Assembly (NCBI RefSeq): GCF_900114845.1
Contig: NZ_FOUK01000001.1
Span: 372,001-436,000, forward strand
DNA length: 64,000 bases
Direction: 5' to 3'
Origin: Pimelobacter simplex
GTDB taxonomy: Bacteria > Actinomycetota > Actinomycetes > Propionibacteriales > Nocardioidaceae
In this document: one piece after another, positions 32,971 through 41,642 of the stretch
How the letters are laid out: every line of letters begins with the position of its first letter
Position numbering within the stretch: position 1 is the stretch's first letter
Notes under the pieces: generated by a model
What the model was told of the DNA's origin: nothing
Databases searched by the model: none
What the model saw: the letters and a program-made list of their open reading frames with translations, nothing else
Made by a program: the position numbers and the translations under genes

Positions 32971-35900
32971 TCAGACGTTGCGGCGGTACTGCCCGCCGAC
33001 CTCGAAGAAGGCCTCGGTGACCTGGCCGAGGGTGCACACCCGGGCGGCGTCCATGAGGACGGCGAACACGTTCTCGCCGCTGACCGCCGCCTCCTTGAGC
33101 CGGGCCAGGGCCTCCTTCGCGTCGCTGCTGTGCGCGGACTGGTAGTCGCGCACCCGGGTCAGCTGGGACTGCTTCTCGTCGTCGGTGGCCCGGGCCAGCT
33201 CGAGGACGACGGGGGTGTCGTCGCCGCCGGGCTTGCGGAAGGTGTTGACGCCGATGATGGGCAGGGTGCCGTCGTGCTTCTGGTGCTCGTAGAGCATCGA
33301 CTCGTCCTGGATCCGGCCGCGCTGGTAGCCGGTCTCCATCGCGCCGAGGACGCCGCCGCGCTCGGAGATCCGGTCGAACTCGGCGAGCACGGCCTCCTCG
33401 ACGAGGTCGGTGAGCTGGTCGATGACGTACGAGCCCTGGGTCGGGTTCTCGTTCATCGCCAGGCCCCACTCGCGGTTGATGATGAGCTGGATGGCGAGCG
33501 CCCGGCGCACCGACTCGTCGGTCGGGGTGGTGACCGCCTCGTCGTAGGCGTTGGTGTGGAGCGAGTTGGCGTTGTCGTAGATCGCGATGAGCGCCTGGAG
33601 CGTGGTGCGGATGTCGTTGAAGTCCATCTCCTGCGCGTGCAGGGAGCGGCCCGACGTCTGCACGTGGTACTTCAGCTTCTGCGAGCGCTCGTTGGCGCCG
33701 TAGCGCTCCTTCATCGCGACCGCCCAGATCCGGCGCGCGACGCGGCCGATCACCGAGTACTCGGGGTCCATGCCGTTGGAGAAGAAGAACGACAGGTTGG
33801 GGGCGAAGTCGTCGATGTCCATGCCGCGCGCGAGGTACGACTCGACGTAGGTGAAGCCGTTGGCGAGGGTGAACGCGAGCTGGCTGATGGGGTTCGCCCC
33901 GGCCTCGGCGATGTGGTAGCCCGAGATCGACACCGAGTAGAAGTTGCGGACCTGCTGCTGGATGAACCACTCCTGGATGTCGGCCATGCAGCGCAGCGAG
34001 AACTCCGTGGAGAACAGGCAGGTGTTCTGGCCCTGGTCCTCCTTGAGGATGTCGGCCTGGACCGTGCCGCGCACCGTCTTGAGCGCCTCGGCGGGCTCGA
34101 TGCCGCGCTCGCGGGCCTGGTCGATCACGGTGTTGAGGAAGAACGCCAGCACGGTCGGGGCCGGGCCGTTGATCGTCATCGACACCGAGGTCGTGGGGGA
34201 GAGCAGGTCGAAGCCGTCGTAGAGCGCCTTCATGTCGTCGAGCGTGGCGACCGAGACGCCGGAGGTGCCGACCTTGCCGTAGATGTCGGGACGCTCGTCG
34301 GGGTCGCGGCCGTAGAGGGTCACCGAGTCGAAGGCGGTGGACAGGCGCGTCGCGGGCTGGCCCTCGGAGAGCAGCTTGAACCGCTTGTTGGTGCGGAACG
34401 GGTCGCCCTCGCCGGCGAACATGCGCGCCGGGTCCTCGTCGGCGCGCTTGAACGGGAAGACGCCCGCGGTGAAGGGGAACCTGCCCGGCAGGTTCTCGCG
34501 GCGCCAGTAGCGGACCAGCTCGCCGTGGTCGTCGTACTGGGGGACGGCGACGCGCGGGATGTGGTTGCCGGACAGGGAGACCCGCCCGTTGCTCGCGGTG
34601 TCGTCGCGGTAGGTCTCGACGGTGGCGGGCCAGGTGGCGACCTGCTCGACGAGCTCGCGCGGGAGGTCGCGCTCGGCCTGGGCGGCGAGCTCGGCGACCT
34701 CGGCCGCCTCCACCTCGGCGGCGACCTCGGCGAACCGCTGCGCCCGGCGCGCCTTGCCGACCAGGACGTCGGTCTCGGCGTGGTAGTCGCGGACGGTGCC
34801 GGCGATCTCGGCCAGGTAGCGCACCCGCTCGGGGGGCAGCACCTGCTGGATCCGGGTCGACGTCTTGGTCGCGACGGGGGCCAGCCGGCCCTCGGCGACG
34901 GCCAGGCCCTGCTCGGCGAGCAGGCCGCGCAGGTGCTGGTAGAGCGCGGTCACGCCGTCGTCGTCGAAGGTGGCGGCGGACGTGCCGAAGACGGGCATGT
35001 CGGTGGGCTGCTGACCGAAGGCCTCGCGGTTGCGGACCAGCTGGCGGCCCACGTCGCGCAGCGCGTCGGCCGCGCCGCGGCGCTCGAACTTGTTGATCGC
35101 GACCGCGTCGGCGAAGTCGAGCATGTCGATCTTCTCGAGCTGCGAGGCGGCGCCGAACTCCGGCGTCATGACGTAGAGCGAGACGTCGCAGAAGGGGACG
35201 ATCGCGGCGTCGCCCTGGCCGATGCCGGGGGTCTCGATGATGACCAGGTCGAAGCCGGACGCCTTGAGCACGGTGAGCACGTCGTCGAGGTGCTCGGGCA
35301 CCTCGTGCGCGCCGCGGGTGGCGAGGCTGCGGAAGTAGACCCGGTCGCGGTCCCACTGGGTGCCGGTGGTCGTGCCGAGGTCGAGGCTGTTCATCCGGAT
35401 CCGGTCGCCGAGCAGCGCGCCGCCGCCCTTGCGCCGGGTGGGGTCGACCGCGACGACGGCGACCCGGACCTTGTCCTCCTGGTCGGTGCGCAGGCGGCGG
35501 ACCAGCTCGTCGGTCAGGCTCGACTTGCCGGAGCCGCCGGTGCCGGTGATGCCGAGGACGGGGACGACGCGCCCGGCGGCCACGCCGCGCAGCTCGTCGA
35601 GGAAGGCGGCGTCGAGCTCACCGGTCTCGGCGCCGGTGAGCGCGCGGGCGACCGCGGCCCGCTCGCCGCTGAGCACCTGGGACGTGGTGACCGGGGCGAT
35701 CTCCCACAGGTCGGTGTCGCAGGCCTGGACGACGGAGTTGACCATGCCGGGCAGGCCCATCCGCTGGCCGTCCTCGGGCGAGAAGATGGTCACGCCCGAC
35801 TCGCGCAGCCGCGCGATCTCGTCGGGGACGATGACGCCGCCCCCGCCGCCGACGACCTGGACGTGGCCGGCGCCGCGCTCGCGCAGGAGCTGGACGAGGT

Positions 35901-36144
35901 ACTCGAAGTACTCCACGTGCCCGCCCTGGTACGACGACACGGCGATGCCCTGCGCGTCCTCCTCGATGGCGGCGTCGACCACCTCGGCGACCGAGCGGTT
36001 GTGCCCGAGGTGGATGACCTCGCAGCCCTGGCTCTGGAAGATCCGCCGCATGATGTTGATCGATGCGTCGTGCCCGTCGAAGAGGCTCGACGCGGTCACC
36101 AGGCGGACCGGGTTCGTCGGCGTGTGCAGCGTGCTGTCGGCCAT
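32971..36144 (-). CDS. icmF: Fused isobutyryl-CoA mutase (IcmF)
   Basis: A 1057-residue coenzyme B12 enzyme in which all parts are joined in one chain. The N-terminus is the B12-binding domain ([26 protein letters not shown]). A MeaB-like GTPase chaperone follows (P-loop [12 protein letters not shown], about residue 200; [12 protein letters not shown]). The C-terminal half is the mutase barrel ([33 protein letters not shown]). It converts isobutyryl-CoA and n-butyryl-CoA into each other and is loaded by its own GTPase. A 20-base operator lies 36 bases upstream, shared with the dehydrogenase gene at 52371; a MarR gene is divergent. Confidence 0.95.
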   Translation of the reverse strand: MADSTLHTPTNPVRLVTASSLFDGHDASINIMRRIFQSQGCEVIHLGHNRSVAEVVDAAIEEDAQGIAVSSYQGGHVEYFEYLVQLLRERGAGHVQVVGGGGGVIVPDEIARLRESGVTIFSPEDGQRMGLPGMVNSVVQACDTDLWEIAPVTTSQVLSGERAAVARALTGAETGELDAAFLDELRGVAAGRVVPVLGITGTGGSGKSSLTDELVRRLRTDQEDKVRVAVVAVDPTRRKGGGALLGDRIRMNSLDLGTTTGTQWDRDRVYFRSLATRGAHEVPEHLDDVLTVLKASGFDLVIIETPGIGQGDAAIVPFCDVSLYVMTPEFGAASQLEKIDMLDFADAVAINKFERRGAADALRDVGRQLVRNREAFGQQPTDMPVFGTSAATFDDDGVTALYQHLRGLLAEQGLAVAEGRLAPVATKTSTRIQQVLPPERVRYLAEIAGTVRDYHAETDVLVGKARRAQRFAEVAAEVEAAEVAELAAQAERDLPRELVEQVATWPATVETYRDDTASNGRVSLSGNHIPRVAVPQYDDHGELVRYWRRENLPGRFPFTAGVFPFKRADEDPARMFAGEGDPFRTNKRFKLLSEGQPATRLSTAFDSVTLYGRDPDERPDIYGKVGTSGVSVATLDDMKALYDGFDLLSPTTSVSMTINGPAPTVLAFFLNTVIDQARERGIEPAEALKTVRGTVQADILKEDQGQNTCLFSTEFSLRCMADIQEWFIQQQVRNFYSVSISGYHIAEAGANPISQLAFTLANGFTYVESYLARGMDIDDFAPNLSFFFSNGMDPEYSVIGRVARRIWAVAMKERYGANERSQKLKYHVQTSGRSLHAQEMDFNDIRTTLQALIAIYDNANSLHTNAYDEAVTTPTDESVRRALAIQLIINREWGLAMNENPTQGSYVIDQLTDLVEEAVLAEFDRISERGGVLGAMETGYQRGRIQDESMLYEHQKHDGTLPIIGVNTFRKPGGDDTPVVLELARATDDEKQSQLTRVRDYQSAHSSDAKEALARLKEAAVSGENVFAVLMDAARVCTLGQVTEAFFEVGGQYRRNV

Positions 36145-36180
36145 GTGGGTGTCGTCCCTCCAAAGTCCTCGGACTTCCAA

Positions 36181-36200
36181 TAGTAGGACGTCCTAGTAAA
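36181..36200. promoter_or_regulatory. Palindromic operator between icmF and the MarR gene
   Basis: TAGTAGGACGTCCTAGTAAA contains the perfect palindrome TAGGACGTCCTA (36184-36195) and a wider 18-bp palindrome with one mismatch. The same 20 bases with one change recur at 53271-53290. It lies 36 bases before icmF and 73 bases before the divergent MarR-family gene, the likely source of the binding protein. Confidence 0.65.
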
Positions 36201-36273
36201 TGGGGGAAGCCCGCGCCGAGGCCAGGACGGTGTGACCCGCGCAACAGGGGGTGGATGCCCTAAGGTCGGCCCC

Positions 36274-36795
36274 ATGTCCGACCCGCGGCTCCCCTTCGAC
36301 CCGATCGACCGCGCCGGCGACCTGTGGGAGCGGCACTTCGGCGACGCGACCGCGATGCGGCTCGCGACGTCGGTGATGCGGGTGCAGCAGCTGATGATCG
36401 CCGCGCTCGACGCCGCGCTCAAGCCGTTCGGGCTGACGTTCTCGCGCTACGAGGTCCTCGTCCTGCTGCTGTTCAGCAAGAGCGGCTCGCTGCCGCTGAG
36501 CAAGATCGGCGAGCGGCTGATGGTGCACCCGACCTCGGTGACGAGCGCGATCGACCGGCTCGAGGCGCAGGGCTTCGTCGAGCGGGTCCCCGACGAGGAC
36601 GACCGCCGTCGCACGCTCGCCCGGCTCACGCCCGAGGGCCGGGCCACGGTGCGCAAGGCGACCAAGGCGGTGACCGCGATCGACTTCGCCATCACCGGTC
36701 TCGACGACGCGCAGCAGGCGGACGCCTACGGGCTGCTGCGCCAGGTGCGCCAGGCCTCGGGCGACTTCCCGGACCCGGCGCCCGCCGATCAGTAG
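36274..36795 (+). CDS. MarR-family regulator
   Basis: A 173-residue winged-helix MarR protein. The DNA-binding part is clear: SGSLPLSKIGERLMVHPTSVTSAIDRLEAQGFVERVPDEDDRRRTLARLTPEG, with the DxRR wing. It is divergent from icmF, with the palindromic operator between them, so it probably senses an acyl-CoA or acid and controls icmF and perhaps the distant 3-hydroxyacyl-CoA dehydrogenase. The first about 35 residues are an extra N-terminal helix. The start ATG 36274 has only a weak AAGG box. Confidence 0.87.
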   Translation: MSDPRLPFDPIDRAGDLWERHFGDATAMRLATSVMRVQQLMIAALDAALKPFGLTFSRYEVLVLLLFSKSGSLPLSKIGERLMVHPTSVTSAIDRLEAQGFVERVPDEDDRRRTLARLTPEGRATVRKATKAVTAIDFAITGLDDAQQADAYGLLRQVRQASGDFPDPAPADQ

Positions 36796-36798
36796 GGC

Positions 36799-38409
36799 TC
36801 AGTAGACGGTGATCCGCAGCGCCCGCATCTTCGCGTAGAGCGTGGTCCGCGAGATCCCCAGCGCCTGGGCGGCGCGGACCTTGTTGCCGTCGTGCTCGCG
36901 CAGCGCCTCGACGATGACCGTGCGCTCGGCGCGGTCGATCGGCGCGAGGTGCCGGCTGGGCTCCTGGGTGCGGTAGGCCTCGGGGAGCTCGTCGACGATG
37001 ACGGCGCCCGTCCGCTGCCGTCGTACGACGTGCTCGACGACGGCGCGCAGCTCGCGCAGGTTGCCCGGCCACGGCTGGGACGACAGTGCGCTGAGCGCGC
37101 CCGGCGTGAAGTGGAGCGAGGCGTCGGCGCCGAGGTCGGCGAGCATCGCGCGGACCAGCTCGGGGATCTCGTGCGGCCGGCTGGCCAGCGGCGTGAGCAG
37201 CCGGCGCTCGGTGCACCCGCCGGCGAGCGCGGCGACCCGGCCGGTGAGCCCCTCGAGCGGTCCGCAGACGAGGACCACCCGCGGCGCGCGCTGCTCGGCG
37301 ACGTGCGAGGCGACGAGGTCGACCAGGTCGTCGGGGAGCAGGTCGACGCCGTCGACGCACACGGTGCCCTGGCCGGCCCGCAGCAGCGCGCCGAAGTCGC
37401 GGGCCCAGGTCTCGGAGCCGTTGAGCAGGGCGGACGCCGCGCTCAGCACCGTGACCGGCTGGGTGTCGGCGAGGCGGCGCGCGGTCGTGGAGCGGCCCGA
37501 CCCGGGAGGGCCGGAGACGAGGACCGGTGCGTGCGCCAGCGGGACCTCCGCGACGGGCCGCCGCGGCCGGGGCTCGCGGTGCGGCTCGACGTGGAGCAGC
37601 GCGCCGCCGCGCGTCCCGCCGACCCGGGTCGCCTCGACCCGGACGGCGAGCCCCGACTCCAGGGTCAGGTCGATCGCCGCCTCGTCGCGCACGTCCGAGG
37701 CGAGCATCCGCAGCAGCGCGACGTCGGTGGAGCCGAGCAGGTCGGCGGCCGCCTGGTTCGACATCAGCAGGTCGTGACCGATCGCGAGGACGGCGCGGCG
37801 CCGGGCGCCCGCAGCCTGGAACGCCGCGAGGAGCTGCTTGTCGGAGACCCGGCTGCCGTCGAGCAGCCGCTGCTCGATGTCGGCGACGGCCCGGGCGACC
37901 AGCGGCGGCAGCAGCGGGCTGGCGTCCTCCATCAGCGCGGAGATGTCGAGGACGCCCTCGATCCGGCGCGTGGTCGGGTGGAAGATCGGGTGCCCGTAGC
38001 AGCTGAACCGCCGCAGCGGGACGGCGAAGTGCTCGTGGCCGTTGACGGTGATGCTCGTGCGCGTCTCGAGCACGGTGCCGAGCGCGTTGGTGCCGACGGC
38101 CTCCTCGAGCAGCGAGGCGCCGACGTCGACCCCGAGGTTGTCGAACGCCCGGCGCGAGCCGTTGTCGCCGCACCAGCGCTGGGCCACCCGGCCGTCGCGG
38201 TCGACGAGCAGCGTGCAGAACATCGTGCCCTCGAGCTGCTCGTTGAGCTCGTCGAGGACGGGGGAGGCCGCGGCCTGGAGCGGACCGGAGTGGTCGACGT
38301 CGGCATAGGTCAGGTGGTCGAGGGCCGAGCTCGGGCTCAGCCCGGCCATCTCGGCACGTCGCCAGGACTTCGCGATCGGGTCGCGGAGGGCATCGGTCTC
38401 CGTCGTCAC
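36799..38409 (-). CDS. GAF/AAA-like/Fis-HTH activator (AcoR type)
   Basis: A 536-residue regulator. The N-terminal half holds GAF-like sensory parts (DPIAKSWRRAEMAGL; GTNALGTVLETRTSITVNGHEHF). The middle is a P-loop part (VSGPPGSGRSTTARRL), but the GAFTGA loop for sigma-54 contact is absent, as expected in actinobacteria, which lack sigma-54. The C-terminus is a Fis-type helix-turn-helix (VRAAQALGISRTTLYAKMRAL). A GTG at 38409 with GGGAGGG nine bases upstream is the best start. It probably activates the divergent alcohol dehydrogenase operon via the palindrome at 38500-38516. Confidence 0.87.
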   Translation of the reverse strand: MTTETDALRDPIAKSWRRAEMAGLSPSSALDHLTYADVDHSGPLQAAASPVLDELNEQLEGTMFCTLLVDRDGRVAQRWCGDNGSRRAFDNLGVDVGASLLEEAVGTNALGTVLETRTSITVNGHEHFAVPLRRFSCYGHPIFHPTTRRIEGVLDISALMEDASPLLPPLVARAVADIEQRLLDGSRVSDKQLLAAFQAAGARRRAVLAIGHDLLMSNQAAADLLGSTDVALLRMLASDVRDEAAIDLTLESGLAVRVEATRVGGTRGGALLHVEPHREPRPRRPVAEVPLAHAPVLVSGPPGSGRSTTARRLADTQPVTVLSAASALLNGSETWARDFGALLRAGQGTVCVDGVDLLPDDLVDLVASHVAEQRAPRVVLVCGPLEGLTGRVAALAGGCTERRLLTPLASRPHEIPELVRAMLADLGADASLHFTPGALSALSSQPWPGNLRELRAVVEHVVRRQRTGAVIVDELPEAYRTQEPSRHLAPIDRAERTVIVEALREHDGNKVRAAQALGISRTTLYAKMRALRITVY

Positions 38410-38499
38410 GCGTCCCTCCCCGGGGTCGTCGGGCTCGCCCGCAGCGGCACACACCTTGTGGCCGCCGTCACAGTATGCGGAGGAGGGTTGGCAGCCGGT

Positions 38500-38516
38500 T
38501 GTCCAGTTTCTGAACA
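38500..38516. promoter_or_regulatory. TGTCCAG-N3-CTGAACA operator, copy 1
   Basis: A near-perfect palindrome (six of seven arm pairs) in the gap between the divergent activator gene and the NDMA-dependent alcohol dehydrogenase gene. A second copy with the same arms is at 41565-41581 before the aldehyde dehydrogenase gene. It is the likely binding site of the AcoR-type activator. Confidence 0.6.
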
Positions 38517-38588
38517 CTCGGCCGCGGCCGGTCTTGCGAACGTGTCGGGCATCACGTCCGAGCCCCGCACACCGCCCAGGAGAACCCG

Positions 38589-39701
38589 ATGAAGACCAAG
38601 GCCGCAGTCGTCTACGAGACCGGCAAGCCGATCGTGATCGAGGAGCTGACCCTCGACAAGCCGCGGGAGGGCGAGGTCCTCATCCGCTACACCCATGCCG
38701 GGCTGTGCCACTCCGACGTGCACATCGCCCACGGCGACCTGGAGGCCCGGCTGCCGATGGTCCTGGGCCACGAGGGCGCCGGCATCATCGAGGAGGTCGG
38801 CCCCGGCGTCACCCGGGTCAAGGTGGGCGACCACGTCGTCTGCTCGTTCATCCCCAACTGCGGCACCTGTCGCTACTGCGCGAACGGGCAGCAGTCGATC
38901 TGCGACATGGGGGCCACGATCCTCGACGGCTACCTGCCCGGCGAGCGCTTCCCGATCACCGGGCCCCAGGGCGAGTACGGCGCGATGTGCATGCTCGGCA
39001 CGTTCAGCCAGTACGGCGTCATCCACCAGAACTCCTGCGTGAAGGTGGACGACGACCTGCCGCTCGAGAAGGCCGTGCTGGTCGGCTGCGGCGTGCCCAC
39101 CGGCTGGGGCGCCGCGGTCAACACCGCGGAGGTCAAGGCCGGCGAGACCGTCGTCATCATGGGCATCGGCGGCATCGGCATCAACGCCGTCCAGGGCGCG
39201 GCGCTGGCCGGCGCGAAGAACGTCATCGCGATCGACCCGCTCGCCAACAAGCGCGAGAAGGCGATGGAGCTCGGCGCCACCCACGCCTTCGAGTCCGCCG
39301 AGCTCGCGATGGAGACCATCACCAACCTGACCCGCGGCCAGATGGCCGACTCGGCGATCCTCACCCCCGGCCTGATGACCTCGGAGATCGTCTCCGACGG
39401 CTTCAACGCCGTCGGCAAGGGCGGCAAGGTCGTGCTGACCGGCCTGAACAAGCTGGAGGAGACCAACATCCAGCTGCCCGGCTCGGTGCTCACGCTCTAC
39501 CGCAAGGAGCTGCGCGGCAGCCTCTTCGGCGACTGCAACCCGACCGTCGACATCCCGCGGATCCTCGGCCTCTACCAGTCCGGCGACCTCAAGCTCGACG
39601 AGATCATCACCCGCACGTACACGCTCGACGAGGTCAACGAGGGCTACGACGACCTCCTCAACGGCAAGAACGTCCGGGGCGTCGTCGTCCACGAGCACTG
39701 A
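38589..39701 (+). CDS. NDMA-dependent alcohol dehydrogenase (zinc, MDR family)
   Basis: A 370-residue zinc-type medium-chain dehydrogenase. It has the catalytic-zinc region GLCHSDVHIAHG and GHEGAG, the structural-zinc cysteines CGTCRYCANGQQSIC, and the Rossmann motif GIGGIGINAV. The sequence style is that of nicotinoprotein, NDMA-dependent alcohol dehydrogenases, which keep NAD bound and are believed to pass electrons to mycofactocin. It oxidises primary alcohols to aldehydes, which the aldehyde dehydrogenase at 41643 can take on. Its stop overlaps the start of the MoxR gene (TGATG). Confidence 0.9.
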   Translation: MKTKAAVVYETGKPIVIEELTLDKPREGEVLIRYTHAGLCHSDVHIAHGDLEARLPMVLGHEGAGIIEEVGPGVTRVKVGDHVVCSFIPNCGTCRYCANGQQSICDMGATILDGYLPGERFPITGPQGEYGAMCMLGTFSQYGVIHQNSCVKVDDDLPLEKAVLVGCGVPTGWGAAVNTAEVKAGETVVIMGIGGIGINAVQGAALAGAKNVIAIDPLANKREKAMELGATHAFESAELAMETITNLTRGQMADSAILTPGLMTSEIVSDGFNAVGKGGKVVLTGLNKLEETNIQLPGSVLTLYRKELRGSLFGDCNPTVDIPRILGLYQSGDLKLDEIITRTYTLDEVNEGYDDLLNGKNVRGVVVHEH

Positions 39702-40600
39702 TGACCGCTGTGCTCGCGGCGCTCGCGGTCGTCGACCGGGCGCGGGAGACCGAGCTCCTCGAGGCGGCGTTGGCCAGTGGTGCCCACGTCGTCCTCGAGG
39801 GGCCTCCCGGCACCGGGAAGACCACCCTGCTGCGCCGGGTCGCCGCCGGCCGGGACCGCTCGTTCGCCCTCGTCGAGGGCAATGCGGAGCTGACCCCGGC
39901 CCGGCTGGTCGGCCACTTCGACCCCGCACTGGTGCTCAGCCGGGGCTACCAGCCGGACGTCTTCGTCGACGGCCCGCTGCTCACCGCGATGCGCGAGGGC
40001 GGGCTGCTGTACGTCGAGGAGCTCAACCGGGTGCCGGAGGAGACGCTCAACACCCTGCTCACCGTGATGTCCGAGCGGGAGATCGTCGTCCCCCGGCTCG
40101 GTACGGTGCGCGCGGCGCCGGGATTCGCCGTCGTCGCCGCGATGAACCCGTACGACGCCGTCGGCACCGCGCGGGTCTCGTCGGCCGTGTACGACCGGAC
40201 CTGCCGGATCGCGATGGGCTACCAGTCGGCCGAGGCCGAGGCGCAGATCCTCGCGCAGCGGGCGCCGGTGCCGTCCGACGACTGGCGCGACCGCGCGGTC
40301 GCGCTGGTCCGGGCGACCCGGGAGCACCCCGAGCTGCGGGTCGGCTCGTCGGTGCGCGGCACGATCGACCTGGCGGGCATCGGGCACCAGCTGGCCCGGG
40401 CCCGCGGCGTCGCGGAGGGCGACTGGCAGGCAGGCCTCGACGCCGCCCTCGTGGCCCTGAGCGGCCGGGTCCGGGTCGACGAGTCCTCGACCCGGACGCC
40501 CGAGGAGATCATCGCCGAGCTCTACGCCGAGCACTTCGGTCCGGCTCCCTCCGACGAGGCGGGCGACCCGGGGGAGGAGCCCCGCCCGGGGGAAGCCTGA
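39701..40600 (+). CDS. MoxR-family AAA+ ATPase
   Basis: A 299-residue AAA+ ATPase with Walker A GPPGTGKTT (residues 34-42), Walker B LLYVEELNRVPEET, and sensor 1 FAVVAAMNPYDAVG. It starts inside the stop codon of the alcohol dehydrogenase gene and is followed by a VWA gene, so it forms the second MoxR/VWA pair in the window. A role in maturing or loading the dehydrogenase or a monooxygenase is inferred. The C-terminal tail is Asp/Glu/Pro-rich. Confidence 0.9.
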   Translation: MTAVLAALAVVDRARETELLEAALASGAHVVLEGPPGTGKTTLLRRVAAGRDRSFALVEGNAELTPARLVGHFDPALVLSRGYQPDVFVDGPLLTAMREGGLLYVEELNRVPEETLNTLLTVMSEREIVVPRLGTVRAAPGFAVVAAMNPYDAVGTARVSSAVYDRTCRIAMGYQSAEAEAQILAQRAPVPSDDWRDRAVALVRATREHPELRVGSSVRGTIDLAGIGHQLARARGVAEGDWQAGLDAALVALSGRVRVDESSTRTPEEIIAELYAEHFGPAPSDEAGDPGEEPRPGEA

Positions 40601-40788
40601 GCCCGCCCCCTGCGGGGGCGGGCGGCACCCCACCGACACCTCCGCCCGCGTCCCGGCGCGGCCGGCCGGACCGGACCCACGGCCGGTCCGAGCTGGCCCG
40701 CAACCCGCGCTTCGAGGAGCTCTCGCCGGAGGTCGGCGAGCTCGACGTCGAGGCGGTCGAGGCGGCCGTCGCCGAGGACCCGGACGAC

Positions 40789-41553
40789 GTGCTGCCACTG
40801 CTCGCGCTGATGAGCCGGGCCACCGATCCCGCGCTGCGGGCCCGGGTGCAGGCGCTCGTGCCGCGGCTCGTCCTCGAACGCGCGCGCAGCGGTCCGCACG
40901 GACGGATCGGGGCCGGCCGGCTGCGCCCGGTCCGGGCCGACCGCGGGGGCGACCTCGACCTCGACGCCTCGCTCGAGGCGGTCGCGGTCGCGCGCGGCGA
41001 GGGGCGCCCACCGTCCCTGGACGAGCTCACGGCGTCGGTCTGGGAGCGGCCGGCGACCGCGCTGTGCCTGCTCGTCGACCGGTCCGGCTCGATGGACGGG
41101 CAGCGGCTGGCCACGGCCGCGATGGCCGCGGCGGCGTGCGCCCTGCGGGCGGCGGAGTCCGGTGGCGAGCTCGCCGTCGTCGCCTTCGACCGCCGGGCCG
41201 AGCCGGTGGTCGCGCTCGGGACGCCGAGCCCGGCCCGTCGTACGGTCGAGCGGGTGCTGGGCCTGCGGGGGCACGGCATGACCTCGCTCGACGCCGCCCT
41301 GCGGGCCGCGCGCGAGCAGCTCGCCCGGGCGCGGGCCCGGCGCCGGATCACCGTCCTGCTCTCCGACTGCCGGGTCACCGACGACGTCGACCCGCTGCCG
41401 GCCGCGCGCGGTCTCGACGAGCTGCTCGTCGTCGCGCCCGCCTCGGACCACGACGAGGCACGCCGCTTCGCCCGCGAGGCCGGCGCCCGGATGGCCTCGC
41501 TCGACCGGCTCGCCGAGCTGCCGGCGGTGCTCGACCACCTGCTCGCGCCCTGA
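40789..41553 (+). CDS. VWA-domain protein, partner of MoxR (start uncertain)
   Basis: A VWA-domain protein with the metal site D97-R-S-G-S101 (counted from GTG 40789) followed by MDGQRLATAAM. The GTG at 40789 is the first common start codon in frame, giving 254 residues. Upstream the same frame stays open and reads like coding sequence back to a CTG at 40597 that overlaps the MoxR stop (CTGA), giving SPPPAGAGG... and RSELARNPRFEELSPEVGELDVEAVEAAV. The true protein may thus be about 318 residues with a rare CTG start. It works with the MoxR ATPase just upstream. Confidence 0.75.
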   Translation: MLPLLALMSRATDPALRARVQALVPRLVLERARSGPHGRIGAGRLRPVRADRGGDLDLDASLEAVAVARGEGRPPSLDELTASVWERPATALCLLVDRSGSMDGQRLATAAMAAAACALRAAESGGELAVVAFDRRAEPVVALGTPSPARRTVERVLGLRGHGMTSLDAALRAAREQLARARARRRITVLLSDCRVTDDVDPLPAARGLDELLVVAPASDHDEARRFAREAGARMASLDRLAELPAVLDHLLAP

Positions 41554-41564
41554 CCGTCGGTGAA

Positions 41565-41581
41565 TGTCCAGAACCTGAACA
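41565..41581. promoter_or_regulatory. TGTCCAG-N3-CTGAACA operator, copy 2
   Basis: The same arms as at 38500-38516 with a different three-base centre (AAC). It lies 12 bases after the VWA stop and 61 bases before the aldehyde dehydrogenase start. This suggests that the dehydrogenase has its own promoter under the same activator as the alcohol dehydrogenase. Confidence 0.6.
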
Positions 41582-41642
41582 CCCCCGGACCGCCGGGGCC
41601 GCGACGCTCGGCCCGACCGCACGTCTTCGCAACGGAGGAACC

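Noticed and set aside
38490..38506. Sigma-54-like -24/-12 promoter (TTGGCAGCCGGTTGTCC)
   Set aside because: The spacing is one base short of the consensus, the activator lacks the GAFTGA loop, and actinobacteria do not have sigma-54.
40612..40625. Terminator hairpin GCCCCC/GGGGGC after the second MoxR gene
   Set aside because: The stretch seems to lie inside the coding extension of the VWA gene, and the operon continues.
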